Below are positions 42,701 to 56,985 of a stretch of DNA of 64,000 nucleotides, piece after piece. A model generated the notes under the pieces. That model saw only the letters and a list, made by a program, of their open reading frames with translations, had not been told where the DNA came from and searched no databases. How positions within the stretch are numbered: the first letter of the stretch is position 1; each line of letters opens with the position of its first letter. Where the stretch lies: NCBI GenBank assembly GCA_014526335.1, contig JACTAT010000225.1, positions 1 through 64,000 on the forward strand, written 5' to 3'. The position numbers were made by a program, and so were the translations under genes. Source of the DNA: Chrysaora quinquecirrha (lineage: Eukaryota > Cnidaria > Scyphozoa > Semaeostomeae > Pelagiidae).

Positions 42701-45700
42701 TAAATGAAGACTTAAGGCAATGGAACAGCAAATCTAAGATCAAATAAGGCAAAGAAATGGTCGGCTTTCTTTAAACTCAGGAACAAGTCCATCTTGGTAC
42801 TAATAAATGAAGACTTAAGGCAATGGAACGGCAAATCTAAGATCAAATAAGGCAAAGAAATGGTCGGCTTTCTTTAAACTCAGGAACAAGTCCATCTTGG
42901 TACTAATAAATGAAGACTTAAGGCAATGGAACGGCAAATCTAAGATCAAATAAGGCAAAGAAATGGTCGGCTTTCTTTAAACTCAGGAACAAGTCCATCT
43001 TGGTACTAATAAATGAAGACTTAAGGCAATGGAACGGCAAATCTAAGATCAAATAAGGCAACGAAATGGTCGGCTTTCTTTAAACTCAGGAACAAGTCCA
43101 TCTTGGTACTAATAAATGAAGACTTAAGGCAATGGAACGGCAAATCTAAGATCAAATAAGGCAACGAAATGGTCGGCTTTCTTTAAACTCAGGAACAAGT
43201 CCATCTTGGTACTAATAAATGAAGACTTAAGGCAATGGAACAGCAAATCTAAGATCAAATAAGGCAACGAAATGCTCGGCTTTCTTTCAACTCGGGAACA
43301 AGTCCATCTTGGTACTAATAAATGAAGACTTAAGGCAATGGAACAGCAAATCTAAGATCAAATGAGGCAAGGAAATGGTCGGCTTTCTTTAAACTCAGGA
43401 ACAAGTCCATCTTTGTACTAATAAATGAAGACTTAAGGCAATGGAACGGCAAATCTAAGATCAAATAAGGCAAAGAAATGGTCGGCTTTCTTTCAACTCA
43501 GGAACAAGTCCATCTTGGTACTAATAAATGAAGACTTAAGGCAATGGAACGGCAAATCTAAGATCAAATAAGGCAACGAAATGGTCGGCTTTCTTTAAAC
43601 TCAGGAACAAGTCCATCTTTGTGCTAATAAATGAAGACTTAAGGCAATGGAACAGCAAATCTAAGATCAAATAAGGCAACGAAATGGTCGGCTTTCTTTC
43701 AACTCAGGAACAAGTCCATCTTGGTACTAATAAATGAAGACTTAAGGCAATGGAACAGCAAATCTAAGATCAAATGAGGCAAGGAAATGGTCGGCTTTCT
43801 TTAAACTCAGGAACAAGTCCATCTTGTACTAATAAATGAAGACTTAAGGCAATGGAACGGCAAATCTAAGATCAAATAAGGCAAGAAATGGTCTTCTTTA
43901 AACTCAGGAACAAGTCCATCTTGGTAACTTAAGGCAATGGAACGGCAAATCTAAGATCAAATAAGGCAAGGAAATGGTCGGCTTTCTTTCAACTCAGGAA
44001 CAAGTCCATCTTGGTACTAATAAATGAAGACTTAAGGCAATGGAACAGCAAATCTAAGATCAAATAAGGCAACGAAATGGTCGGCTTTCTTTAAACTCAG
44101 GAACAAGTCCATCTTGGTACTAATAAATGAAGACTTAAGGCAATGGAACGGCAAATCTAAGATCAAATAAGGCAACGAAATGGTCGGCTTTCTTTAAACT
44201 CAGGAACAAGTCCATCTTGGTACTAATAAATGAAGACTTAAGGCAATGGAACGGCAAATCTAAGATCAAATAAGGCAACGAAATGGTCGGCTTTCTTTAA
44301 ACTCAGGAACAAGTCCATCTTTGGTACTAATAAATGAAGACTTAAGGCAATGGAACGGCAAATCTAAGATCAAATAAGGCAACGAAATGGTCGGCTTTCT
44401 TTAAACTCAGGAACAAGTCCATCTTGGTACTAATAAATGAAGACTTAAGGCAATGGAACAGCAAATCTAAGATCAAATAAGGCAACGAAATGGTCGGCTT
44501 TCTTTAAACTCAGGAACAAGTCCATCTTGGTACTAATAAATGAAGACTTAAGGCAATGGAACGGCAAATCTAAGATCAAATAAGGCAAAGAAATGGTCGG
44601 CTTTCTTTAAACTCAGGAACAAGTCCATCTTGGTACTAATAAATGAAGACTTAAGGCAATGGAACGGCAAATCTAAGATCAAATAAGGCAAAGAAATGGT
44701 CGGCTTTCTTTAAACTCAGGAACAAGTCCATCTTGGTACTAATAAATGAAGACTTAAGGCAATGGAACGGCAAATCTAAGATCAAATAAGGCAACGAAAT
44801 GGTCGGCTTTCTTTAAACTCAGGAACAAGTCCATCTTGGTACTAATAAATGAAGACTTAAGGCAATGGAACAGCAAATCTAAGATCAAATAAGGCAAAGA
44901 AATGGTCGGCTTTCTTTAAACTCAGGAACAAGTCCATCTTGGTACTAATAAATGAAGACTTAAGGCAATGGAACGGCAAATCTAAGATCAAATAAGGCAA
45001 AGAAATGGTCGGCTTTCTTTCAACTCAGGAACAAGTCCATCTTGGTACTAATAAATGAAGACTTAAGGCAATGGAACGCAAATCTAAGATCAAATAAGGC
45101 AAAGAAATGGTCGGCTTTCTTTAAACTCAGGAACAAGTCCAACTAATAAATGAAGACTTAAGGCAATGGAACGGCAAATCTAAGATCAAATAAGGCAAAG
45201 AAATGGTCGGCTCTTTAAACTCAGGAACAAGTCCATCTTGGTACTAATAAATGAAGACTTAAGGCAATGGAACGGCAAATCTAAGATCAAATAAGGCAAA
45301 GAAATGGTCGGCTTTCTTTAAACTCAGGAACAAGTCCATCTTGGTACTAATAAATGAAGACTTAAGGCAATGGAACGGCAAATCTAAGATCAAATAAGGC
45401 AACGAAATGGTCGGCTTTCTTTAAACTCAGGAACAAGTCCATCTTGGTACTAATAAATGAAGACTTAAGGCAATGGAACAGCAAATCTAAGATCAAATGA
45501 GGCAAGGACATGGTCGGCTTTCTTTCAACTCAGGAACAAGTCCATCTTGGTACTAATAAATGAAGACTTAAGGCAATGGAACGGCAAATCTAAGATCAAA
45601 TAAGGCAACGAAATGGTCGGCTTTCTTTAAACTCAGGAACAAGTCCATCTTGTTACTAATAAATGAAGACTTAAGGCAATGGAACGGCAAATCTAAGATC

Positions 45701-48700
45701 AAATAAGGCAAGGAAATGGTCGGCTTTCTTTAAACTCAGGGACAAGTCCATCTTGGTACTAATAAATGAAGACTTAAGGCAATGGAACGGCAAATCTAAG
45801 ATCAAATAAGGCAAAGAAATGGTCGGCTCTCTTTAAACTCAGGAACAAGTCCATCTTGGTAATAATAAATGAAGACTTAAGGCAATGGAACGGCAAATCT
45901 AAGATCAAAAAAGGCAAGGAAATGGTCGGCTTTCTTTCAACTCAGGAACAAGTCCATCTTGGCACTAATAAATGAAGACTTAAGGCAATCGAACAGCAAA
46001 TCTAAGATCAAATAAGGCAACGAAATGGTCGGCTTTCTTTAAACTAGTCCATCTTGGTACTAATAAATGAAGACTTAAGGCAATGGAACGGCAAATCTAA
46101 GATCAAATAAGGCAACGAAATGGTCGGCTTTCTTTCAACTCAGGAACAAGTCCATCTTGGTACTAATAAATGAAGACTTAAGGCAATGGAACGGCAAATC
46201 TAAGATCAAATAAGGCAATGAAATGGTCGGCTTTCTTTAACCTCAGGAACAAGTCCATCTTTGTACTAATAAATGAAGACTTAAGGCAATGGAGCGGCAA
46301 ATCTAAGATCAAATAAGGCAACGAAATGGTCGGCTTTCTTTAAACTCAGGAACAAGTCCATCTTTGTACTAATAAATGAAGACTTAAGGCAATGGAACGG
46401 CAAATCTAAGATCAAATAAGGCAAAGAAATGGTCGGCTCTCTTTAAACTGAGGAACAAGTCCATCTTGGTACTAATAAATGAAGACTTAAGGCAATGGAA
46501 CGGCAAATCTAAGATCAAATGAGGCAAAGAAATGGTCGGCTTTCTTTAAACTCAGGAACAAGTCCATCTTGGTACTATTAAATGAAGACTTAAGGCAATG
46601 GAACGGCAAATCTAAGATCAAATAAGGCAACGAAATGGTCGGCTTTCTTTAAACTCAGGAACAAGTCCATCTTGGTACTAATAAATGAAGACTTAAGGCA
46701 ATGGAACGGCAAATCTAAGATCAAATAAGGCAACAAAATGGTCGGCTTTCTTTAAACTCAGGAACAAGTCCATCCTGGTACTAATAAATGAAGACTTAAG
46801 GCAAAGGAACCTCAAATCTAAGATCAAATAAGGCAAAGAAATGGTCGGCTCTCTTTAAACTCAGGAACAAGTCCATCTTGGTACTAATAAATGAAGACTT
46901 AAAGCAATGGAACGGCAAATCGAAGATCAAATAAGGCAAAGAAATGGTCGGCTCTCTTTAAACTGAGGAACAAGTCCATCTTGGTACTAATAAGTGAAGA
47001 CTTAAGGCAATGGAGCGGCAAATCTAAGATCAAATAAGGCAAAGAAATGGTCGGCTTTCTTTAAACTCAGGAACAAGTCCATCTTGGTACTAATAAATGA
47101 AGACTTAAGGCAATGGAACGGCAAATCTAAGATCAAATAAGGCAACGAAATGGTCGGCTTTCTTTAAACTCAGGAACAAGTCCATCTTTGTACTAATGAA
47201 TGAAGACTTAAGGCAATGGAACGGCAAATCTAAGATCAAATAAGGCAAAGAAATGGTCGGCTTTCCTTAAACTCATTAACAAGTCCATTTTGTTACTAAT
47301 AAATGAAGACTTAAGGCAATGGAACGGCAAATCTAAGATCAAATAAGGCAACGAAATGGTCGGCTTTCTTTAAACTCAGGAACAAGTCCATCTTTGTACT
47401 AATAAATGAAGACTTAAGGCAATGGAACGGCAAATCTAAGATCAAATAAGGCAACGAAATGGTCGGCTTTCTTTCAACTCAGGAACAAGTCCATCTTGGT
47501 AGCTACTAATAAATGAAGACTTAAGGCAATGGAACAGCAAATCTAAGATCAAATGAGGCAAGGAAATGGTCGGCTTTCTTTAAACTCAGGAACAAGTCCA
47601 TCTTTGTACTAATAAATGAAGACTTAAGGCAATGGAACGGCAAATCTAAGATCAAATAAGGCAAAGAAATAGTCGGCTTTCTTTCAACTCAGGAACAAGT
47701 CCATCTTGGTACTAATAAATGAAGACTTAAGGCAATGGAACGACTTAAGGCAATGGAACGGCAAATCTAAGATCAAATAAGGCAACAAAATGGTCGGCTT
47801 TCTTTAAACTCAGGAACAAGTCCATCCTGGTACTAATAAATGAAGACTTAAGGCAATGGAACGGCAAATCTAAGATCAAATAAGGCAAAGAAATGGTCGG
47901 CTCTCTTTAAACTCAGGAACAAGTCCATCTTGGTACTAATAAATGAAGACTTAAGGCAATGGAACGGCAAATCTAAGATCAAATAAGGCAAAGAAATGGT
48001 CGGCTTTCTTTAAACTCAGGAACAAGTCCATCTTGGTACTAATAAATGAAGACTTAAGGCAATGGAACGGCAAATCTAAGATCAAATAAGGCAAAGAAAT
48101 GGTCGGCTTTCTTTAAACTCAGGAACAAGTCCATCTTGGTACTAATAAATGAAGACTTAAGGCAATGGAACGGCAAATCTAAGATCAAATAAGGCAACGA
48201 AATGGTCGGCTTTCTTTAAACTCAGGAACAAGTCCATCTTTGTACTAATAAATGAAGACTTAAGGCAATGGAACGGCAAATCTAAGATCAAATAAGGCAA
48301 AGAAATGGTCGGCTTTCTTTAAACTCAGGAACAAGTCCATCTTTGTACTAATAAATGAAGACTTAAGGCAATGGAACGGCAAATCTAAGATCAAATAAGG
48401 CAACGAAATGGTCGGCTTTCTTTAAACTCAGGAACAAGTCCATCTTGGTAGTACTAATAAATGAAGACTTAAGGCAATGGAACAGCAAATCTAAGATCAA
48501 ATAAGGCAAGGAAATGGTCGGCTTTCTTTAAACTCAGGAACAAGTCCATCTTTGTACTAATAAATGAAGACTTAAGGCAATGGAACAGCAAATCTAAGAT
48601 CAAATAAGGCAAAGAAATGGTCGGCTTTCTTTAAACTCAGGAACAAGTCCATCTTGGTACTAATAAATGAAGACTTAAGGCAATGGAACGGCAAATCTAA

Positions 48701-51700
48701 GATCAAATAAGGCAAAGAAATGGTCGGCTTTCTTTAAACTCAGGAACAAGTCCATCTTGGTACTAATAAATGAAGACTTAAGGCAATGGAACAGCAAATC
48801 TAAGATCAAATAAGGCAAAGAAATGGTCGGCTTTCTTTAAACTCAGGAACAAGTCCATCTTGGTACTAATAAATGAAGACTTAAGGCAATGGAACAGCAA
48901 ATCTAAGATCAAATGAGGCAAGGACATGGTCGGCTTTCTTTCAACTCAGGAACAAGTCCATCTTGGTACTAATAAATGAAGACTTAAGGCAATGGAACAG
49001 CAAATCTAAGATCAAATGAGGCAAGGACATGGTCGGCTTTCTTTCAACTCAGGAACAAGTCCATCTTGGTACTAATAAATGAAGACTTAAGGCAATGGAA
49101 CAGCAAATCTAAGATCAAATAAGGCAAGGAAATGGTCGGCTTTCTTTAAACTCAGGAACAAGTCCATTTTGGTACTAATAAATGAAGACTTAAGGCAATG
49201 GAACAGCAAATCTAAGATCAAATAAGGCAAAGAAATGGTCGGCTTTCTTTAAACTCAGGAACAAGTCCATCTTGGTACTAATAAATGAAGACTTAAGGCA
49301 ATGGAACGGCAAATCTAAGATCAAATAACGCAAAGAAATGGTCGGCTCTCTTTAAACTGAGGAACAAGTCCATCTTGGTACTAATAAATGAAGACTTAAG
49401 GCAATGGAACGGCAAATCTAAGATCAAATAAGGCAAAGAAATGGTCGGCTTTCTTTAAACTCAGGAACAAGTCCATCTTGGTACTAATAAATGAAGACTT
49501 AAGGCAATGGAACGGCAAATCTAAGATCAAATAAGGCAAAGAAATGGTCGGCTTTCTTTAAACTCAGGAACAAGTCCATCTTGGTACTAATAAATGAAGA
49601 CTTAAGGCAATGGAACGGCAAATCTAAGATCAAATAAGGCAACGAAATGGTCGGCTTTCTTTAAACTCAGGAACAAGTCCATCTTTGTACTAATAAATGA
49701 AGACTTAAGGCAATGGAACGACAAATCTAAGATCAAATAAGGCAACGAAATGCTCGGCTTTCTTTCAACTCGGGAACAAGTCCATCTTGGTACTAATAAA
49801 TGAAGACTTAAGGCAATGGAACAGCAAATCTAAGATCAAATGAGGCAAGGAAATGGTCGGCTTTCTCTAAACTCAGGAACAAGTCCATCTTTGTACTAAT
49901 AAATGAAGACTTAAGGCAATGGAACGGCAAATCTAAGATCAAATAAGGCAAAGAAATAGTCGGCTTTCTTTCAACTCAGGAACAAGTCCATCTTGGTACT
50001 AATAAATGAAGACTTAAGGCAATGGAACGGCAAATCTAAGATCAAATAAGGCAACGAAATGGTCGGCTTTCTTTAAACTCAGGAACAAGTCCATCTTTGT
50101 ACTAATAAATGAAGACTTAAGGCAATGGAACGGCAAATCTAAGATCAAATAAGGCAACGAAATGCTCGGCTTTCTTTCAACTCGGGAACAAGTCCATCTT
50201 GGTACTAATAAATGAAGACTTAAGGCAATGGAACAGCAAATCTAAGATCAAATGAGGCAAGGAAATGGTCGGCTTTCTTTAAACTCAGGAACAAGTCCAT
50301 CTTTGTACTAATAAATGAAGACTTAAGGCAATGGAACGGCAAATCTAAGATCAAATAAGGCAAAAAAATAGTCGGCTTTCTTTCAACTCAGGAACAAGTC
50401 CATCTTGGTACTAATAAATGAAGACTTAAGGCAATGGAACGGCAAATCTAAGATCAAATAAGGCAAAGAAATGGTCGGCTATCTTTAAACTCAGGAACAA
50501 GTCCGTCTTGGTACTAATAAATGAAGACTTAAGGCAATGGAACGGCAAATCTAAGATCAAATAAGGCAAAGAAGTGGTCGGCTCTCTTTAAACTCAGAAA
50601 CAAGTCCATCTTGGTACTAATAAATGAAGACTTAAGGCAATGGAACAGCAAATCTAAGATCAAATGAGGCAAGGACATGGTCGGCTTTCTTTCAACTCAG
50701 GAACAAGTCCATCTTGGTACTAATAAATGAAGACTTAAGGCAATGGAACGGCAAATCTAAGATCAAATAAGGCAACGAAATGGTCGGCTTTCTTTAAACT
50801 CAGGAACAAGTCCATCTTGTTACTAATAAATGAAGACTTAAGGCAATGGAACGGCAAATCTAAGATCAAATAAGGCAAGGAAATGGTCGGCTTTCTTTAA
50901 ACTCAGGGACAAGTCCATCTTGGTACTAATAAATGAAGACTTAAGGCAATGGAACGGCAAATCTAAGATCAAATAAGGCAAAGAAATGGTCGGCTCTCTT
51001 TAAACTGAGGAACAAGTCCATCTTGGTAATAATAAATGAAGACTTAAGGCAATGGAACGGCAAATCTAAGATCAAAAAAGGCAAGGAAATGGTCGGCTTT
51101 CTTTCAACTCAGGAACAAGTCCATCTTGGCACTAATAAATGAAGACTTAAGGCAATCGAACAGCAAATCTAAGATCAAATAAGGCAACGAAATGGTCGGC
51201 TTTCTTTAAACTAGTCCATCTTGGTACTAATAAATGAAGACTTAAAGCAATGGAACGGCAAATCTAAGATCAAATAAGGCAACGAAATGGTCGGCTTTCT
51301 TTAAACTCATGAACAAGTCCATCTTGGTACTAATAAATGAAGACTTAAGGCAATGGAACGGCAAATCTAAGATCAAATAAGGCAACGAAATGGTCGGCTT
51401 TCTTTAAACTCAGGAACAAGTCCATCTTTGTAATAATAAATGAAGACTTAAGGCAATGGAACGGCAAATCTAAGATCAAATAAGGCAACGAAATGGTCGG
51501 CTTTCTTTCAACTCAGGAACAAGTCCATCTTGGTACTAATAAATGAAGACTTAAGGCAATGGAACGGCAAATCTAAGATCAAATAAGGCAACGAAATGGT
51601 CGGCTTTCTTTAAACTCAGGAACAAGTCCATCTTTGTACTAATAAATGAAGACTTAAGGCAATGGAACGGCAAATCTAAGATCAAATAAGGCAACGAAAT

Positions 51701-54700
51701 GGTCGGCTTTCTTTCAACTCAGGAACAAGTCCATCTTGGTACTAATAAATGAAGACTTAAGGCAATGGAACGGCAAATCTAAGATCAAATAAGGCAATGA
51801 AATGGTCGGCTTTCTTTAAACTCAGGAACAAGTCCATCTTGGTACTAATAAATGAAGACTTAAGGCAATGGAACGGCAAATCTAAGATCAAATAAGGCAA
51901 CGAAATGGTCGGCTTTCTTTAAACTCAGGAACAAGTCCATCCTGGTACTAATAAATGAAGACTTAAGGCAAAGGAACCTCAAATCTAAGATCAAATAAGG
52001 CAAAGAAATGGTCGGCTCTCTTTAAACTCAGGAACAAGTCCATCTTGGTACTAATAAATGAAGACTTAAAGCAATGGAACGGCAAATCGAAGATCAAATA
52101 AGGCAAAGAAATGGTCGGCTCTCTTTAAACTGAGGAACAAGTCCATCTTGGTACTAATAAGTGAAGACTTAAGGCAATGGAGCGGCAAATCTAAGATCAA
52201 ATAAGGCAAAGAAATGGTCGGCTTTCTTTAAACTCAGGAACAAGTCCATCTTGGTACTAATAAATGAAGACTTAAGGCAATGGAACGGCAAATCTAAGAT
52301 CAAATAAGGCAACGAAATGGTCGGCTTTCTTTAAACTCAGGAACAAGTCCATCTTTGTACTAATGAATGAAGACTTAAGGCAATGGAACGGCAAATCTAA
52401 GATCAAATAAGGCAAAGAAATGGTCGGCTTTCTTTAAACTCAGGAACAAGTCCATCTTGGTACTAATAAATGAAGACTTAAGGCAATGGAACGGCAAATC
52501 TAAGATCAAATAAGGCAACGAAATGGTCGGCTTTCTTTAAACTCAGGAACAAGTCCATCTTGGTACTAATAAATGAAGACTTAAGGCAATGGAACGGCAA
52601 ATCTAAGATCAAATAAGGCAACGAAATGGTCGGCTTTCTTTAAACTCAGGAACAAGTCCATCCTGGTACTAATAAATGAAGACTTAAGGCAAAGGAACCT
52701 CAAATCTAAGATCAAATAAGGCAAAGAAATGGTCGGCTCCCTTTAAACTCAGGAACAAGTCCATCTTGGTACTAATAAATGAAGACTTAAAGCAATGGAA
52801 CGGCAAATCGAAGATCAAATAAGGCAAAGAAATGGTCGGCTCTCTTTAAACTGAGGAACAAGTCCATCTTGGTACTAATAAGTGAAGACTTAAGGCAATG
52901 GAGCGGCAAATCTAAGATCAAATAAGGCAAAGAAATGGTCGGCTTTCTTTAAACTCAGGAACAAGTCCATCTTGGTACTAATAAATGAAGACTTAAGGCA
53001 ATGGAACGGCAAATCTAAGATCAAATAAGGCAACGAAATGGTCGGCTTTCTTTAAACTCAGGAACAAGTCCATCTTTGTACTAATGAATGAAGACTTAAG
53101 GCAATGGAACGGCAAATCTAAGATCAAATAAGGCAACGAAATGGTCGGCTTTCTTTCAACTCAGGAACAAGTCCATCTTGCTACTAATAAATGAAGACTT
53201 AAGGCAATGGAACGGCAAATCTAAGATCAAATAAGGCAACGAAATGGTCGGCTTTCTTTAAACTCAGGAACAAGTCCATCTTGTTACTAATAAATGAAGA
53301 CTTAAGGCAATGGAACGGCAAATCTAAGATCAAATAAGGCAACGAAATGGTCGGCTTTCTTTAAACTCAGGAACAAGTCCTTCTTTGTACTAATAAATGA
53401 AGACTTAAGGCAATGGAACGGCAAATCTAAGATCAAATAAGGCAAAGAAATGGTCGGCTCTCTTTAAACTCAGGAACAAGTCCATCTTGGTACTAATAAA
53501 TGAAAACTTAAGGCAATGGAACGGCAAATCTAAGATCAAATAAGGCAACGAAATGGTCGGCTTTCTTTAAACTCAGGAACATATCCATCTTGTTACTAAT
53601 AAATGAAGACTTTAGGCAATGGAACGGCAAATCTAAGATCAATTAAGGCAAGGAAATGGTCGGCTTTCTTTCAACTCAGGAACAAGTCCATCTTGGTACT
53701 AATAAATGAAGACTTAAGGCAATGGAGCGGCAAATCTAAGATCAAATAAGGCAACGAAATGGTCGGCTTTCTTTAAGCTCAGGAACAAGTCCATCTTTGT
53801 ACTAATAAATGAAGACTTAAGGCAATGGAGCGGCAAATATAAGATCAAATAAGGCAACGAAATGGTCGGCTTTCTTTAAGCTCAGGAACAAGTCCATCTT
53901 TGTACTAATAAATGAAGACTTATGGCAATGGAACGGCAAATCTAAGATCAAATAAGGCAAAGAAATGGTCGGCTCTCTTTAAACTCAGGAACAAGTCCAT
54001 CTTGGTACTAATAAATGAAGACTTAAGGCAGTGGAACGGCAAATCTAAGATCAAATAAGGCAAAGAAATGGTCGGCTCTCTTTAAACTCAGAAACAAGTC
54101 CATCTTGGTACTAATAAATGAAGACTTAAGGCAATGGAACAGCAAATCTAAGATCAAATGAGGCAAGGAAATGGTCGGCTTTCTTTAAACTCAGGAACAA
54201 GTCCATCTTGGTACTAATAAATGAAGACTTAAAGCAATGGAACGGCAAATCTAAGATCAAATAAGGCAACGAAATGGTCGGCTTTCTTTAAACTCAGGAA
54301 CAAGTCAATCTTGGTACTAATAAATGAAGACTTAAGGCAATGGAACGGCAAATCTAAGATCAAATAAGGCAACGAAATGGTTGGCTTTCTTTAAACTCAG
54401 GAGCAAGTCCATCTTGGTACTAATAAATGAAGACTTAAGGCAATGGAACGGCAAATCTAAGATCAAATAAGGCAACGAAATGGTCGGATTTCTTTAAACT
54501 CAGGAACAAGTCCATCTTGGTACTAATAAATGAAGACTTAAGGCAATGGAACGGCAAATCTAAGATCAAATAAGGCAACGAAATGGTCGGCTTTCTTTAA
54601 ACTCAGGAGCAAGTCCATCTTGGTACTAATAAATGAAGACTTAAGGCAATGGAACGGCAAATCTAAGATCAAATAAGGCAAGGAAATGGTCGGCTTTCTT

Positions 54701-55030
54701 TAAACTCAGGAACAAGTCCATCTTGGTACTAATAAATGAAGACTTAAGGCAATGGAACGGCAAATCTAAGATCAAATAAGGCAACGAAATGGTCGGCTTT
54801 CTTTAAACTCAGAAACAAGTCCATCTTGGTACTAATAAATGAAGACTTAAGGCAATGGAACGGCAAATCTAAGATCAAATAAGGCAAGGAAATGGTCGGC
54901 TTTTTTTAAACTTAGGAACAAGTCCATCTTGGTACTAATAAATGAAAACTTAAGGCAATGGAACGGCAAATCTAAGATCAAATAAGGCAACAAAATGGTC
55001 GCTTTTCTTTAAAATTCAGGCAAAAGTCCG
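39569..55030 (+). repeat. 103-bp satellite array 2, about 150 copies
   Basis: Same monomer, same strand and the same variant classes as array 1; 15,462 bases equal about 150 units. Irregular monomers mark blocks: CTAGTCC deletions at 46045 and 51212, AAGGAACCTC variants at 46804, 51971 and 52692, short deletions near 42522, 43880, 43925 and 45145, and a small duplication near 47741. The offset of the paired markers shows a 5,167-bp block duplication and a 721-bp one (7 monomers). Each monomer carries AATAAA on the plus strand. The last monomers decay from about 54900. Confidence 0.98.
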
Positions 55031-55115
55031 TCGGAAGAAGTAATAAGTTTACCTTTCACTAAAATATTACTGTTATCAATATCGTATAACCTATTTCTTT
55101 ATCGGCCTAAAATTA

Positions 55116-56985
55116 TTATTCATTTGGATCAGGTGGTACTTGGAGTGACTCTTGAATTCTGTGGAACTTTGCCCTCACTGTTGCTGCATTATGCACTGGT
55201 AGGTCCGCTCTGCTTGCACAGAATATGCCAGGATCAGCTCTTCTTGATGGTTTTATGAGCTGGAAGCGATCGTCCTTATTCTCTGATGGGATGTTGAAGG
55301 ATGGAAGGGGAAAGTCTTGGAATCTATGTTTCTTGTCTGTCCAGTAGTAAAACTTGTTGTTACTGCTTATTCTTTTGTAGAACTCATTCAGAATTTTTGG
55401 GAGAGAATTATAAAAATTTTTCGTGTCGAATATATCGCCAAGCATTGCATGTAATGTGGAAATAAAACACTCTACATCATCACTAGTTCCGCTTCTCGGG
55501 TATTCCTTGCTTTGTATTCATCTCTTCTGAGCTGGAGACTGGTTAGATTTGAAAGTAGCCCAATGACAACTTCTCGTTTAAGACCATTAATTCTATTAGT
55601 GCTTATATTTCTGCTAACATCTATGCATCTGAAATCTATATCATGTTCTGTATATCCTGGAACCCAGTCTTTCAATAGCCAATGCAGCATATCTTTAATG
55701 TAATTTTCTCTCTCTTCTCCACTCAGCCCTCGTCCATCAACTGCTCTATGCCAATTTCTAATGATACGAACGAGACTTGCTTCATTGCTGTATCCTTTTC
55801 TCTCCATGAATTCAAGAACACCTTTAGACCAGATGAGCTCACAATCATGCACATTCTGCTTTCTCTCCCCAGTCAATGCTTGCTTTGTGAGACCAGTATT
55901 TGGATCCTTTAAAGCTTCAAGAAATACCTTCATTCGTACATTTTTGAAAAGACCTTGTCTAAAGCAGTTGGCGAGACGTTTTAACAAATGGCCATGGTCC
56001 TCTCTCTCATGAAGGAATTCCTTTGTACTGCCACATACTTCTGGGAAGGAACCATGCTGTATGAAATTTATTCCCTCAGCTGCAAACTCATTAATGGCAT
56101 GAACATATAGATACTGAGCAAAGACAGCTTTAAAGCATGAAGTTGATGAAGTCATCCTATTTCCAGAAGACCAAGGAAATGGATAATAATGGAAGGGGAA
56201 AAATTTGGCTCGCTGAAAAATAAAGATAGCTTCATCTATGCCTGTCCCATCTCTACATAGATCATTTAGAAAAAGAACATCTTCATCAGGAATAGCTTGG
56301 TGTTGTAAGAGGGTTTTACCATTTGTTAGAGACAAAGTAAAATACTGTTTTATTTTATTTATATGGGTCTTGTTAGACTCTTTTCTAGCATTCATCATTA
56401 ATTGCACAACTGAAACTGGACGTTTGCTTCCCTGGGTTCGGATTGAATTCCATTCTCCATCAGTGACAAAGCCAACAACGGTGAGCCCTCTTGCAGTAAG
56501 AGCATCTTTAAGCTGGTCTCGTAATTCCCTGACTTTTTCGTCTGTGATGGAATGAAAAGGCATTGCTCGAACAGGAACAGCATATGGTCTCATGTCCCTT
56601 TTCTCACTTGAAATCATGAATATTAGAAGATGAGTGGCAGCATCTCTGTACTTCAGGAACAAATTTTTCAAATAATCAAGCAACTTGCCTCTGAGTTCAG
56701 AAAGCTGTTGGGGAACATTAACTTCAAATTGATTTGGCATTGCAAAAGAGCCAATAATGGCATTTACTTTATCTTGAAATTCTACATTCATGTCGCTAAG
56801 TTGCTTAAATCCCTCTACTTCCCAAGCAAGAGCAAACAGAGAATCTTGAGAACTTTTCCAGTCAACATGATCATTGTAAATTGCCTTTGCATCCTTGAAA
56901 CCATTCTCTAAAAATTTTTTGTCTGTGTCAAGATCAACCAAAAGATGACCAAGATCTTGCACTAAGTAAGAATAAGAATCGTTGT
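55116..56985 (-). pseudogene. unrecognised protein, possibly transposase-like, one frameshift
   Basis: About 500 residues read on the minus strand from roughly 56985 to 55472, then continue in another frame to the stop at 55116. I do not recognise the family with certainty. Visible features: a helical N-terminal half (SYLVQDLGHLLVDLDTD, CX-free), KRDMRPYAVPVRAMPFHSI, then GLTVVGFVTDGEWNSIRTQG, and after the frameshift TSDDVECFISTLHAMLG. A strand ending in TDG and a late DD-x-E-CF helix resemble the second Asp and the Glu regions of RNase H-fold transposases, so a DDE transposase is a reasonable but unproven reading. The N-terminus is cut by a gypsy element. No intron is seen. The frameshift lies within about 55475-55500. 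Confidence 0.55.

Noticed and set aside
26573..55030. CRISPR-like array
   Set aside because: The whole 103-bp unit repeats without unique spacers, and the context is animal DNA; it is a tandem satellite.
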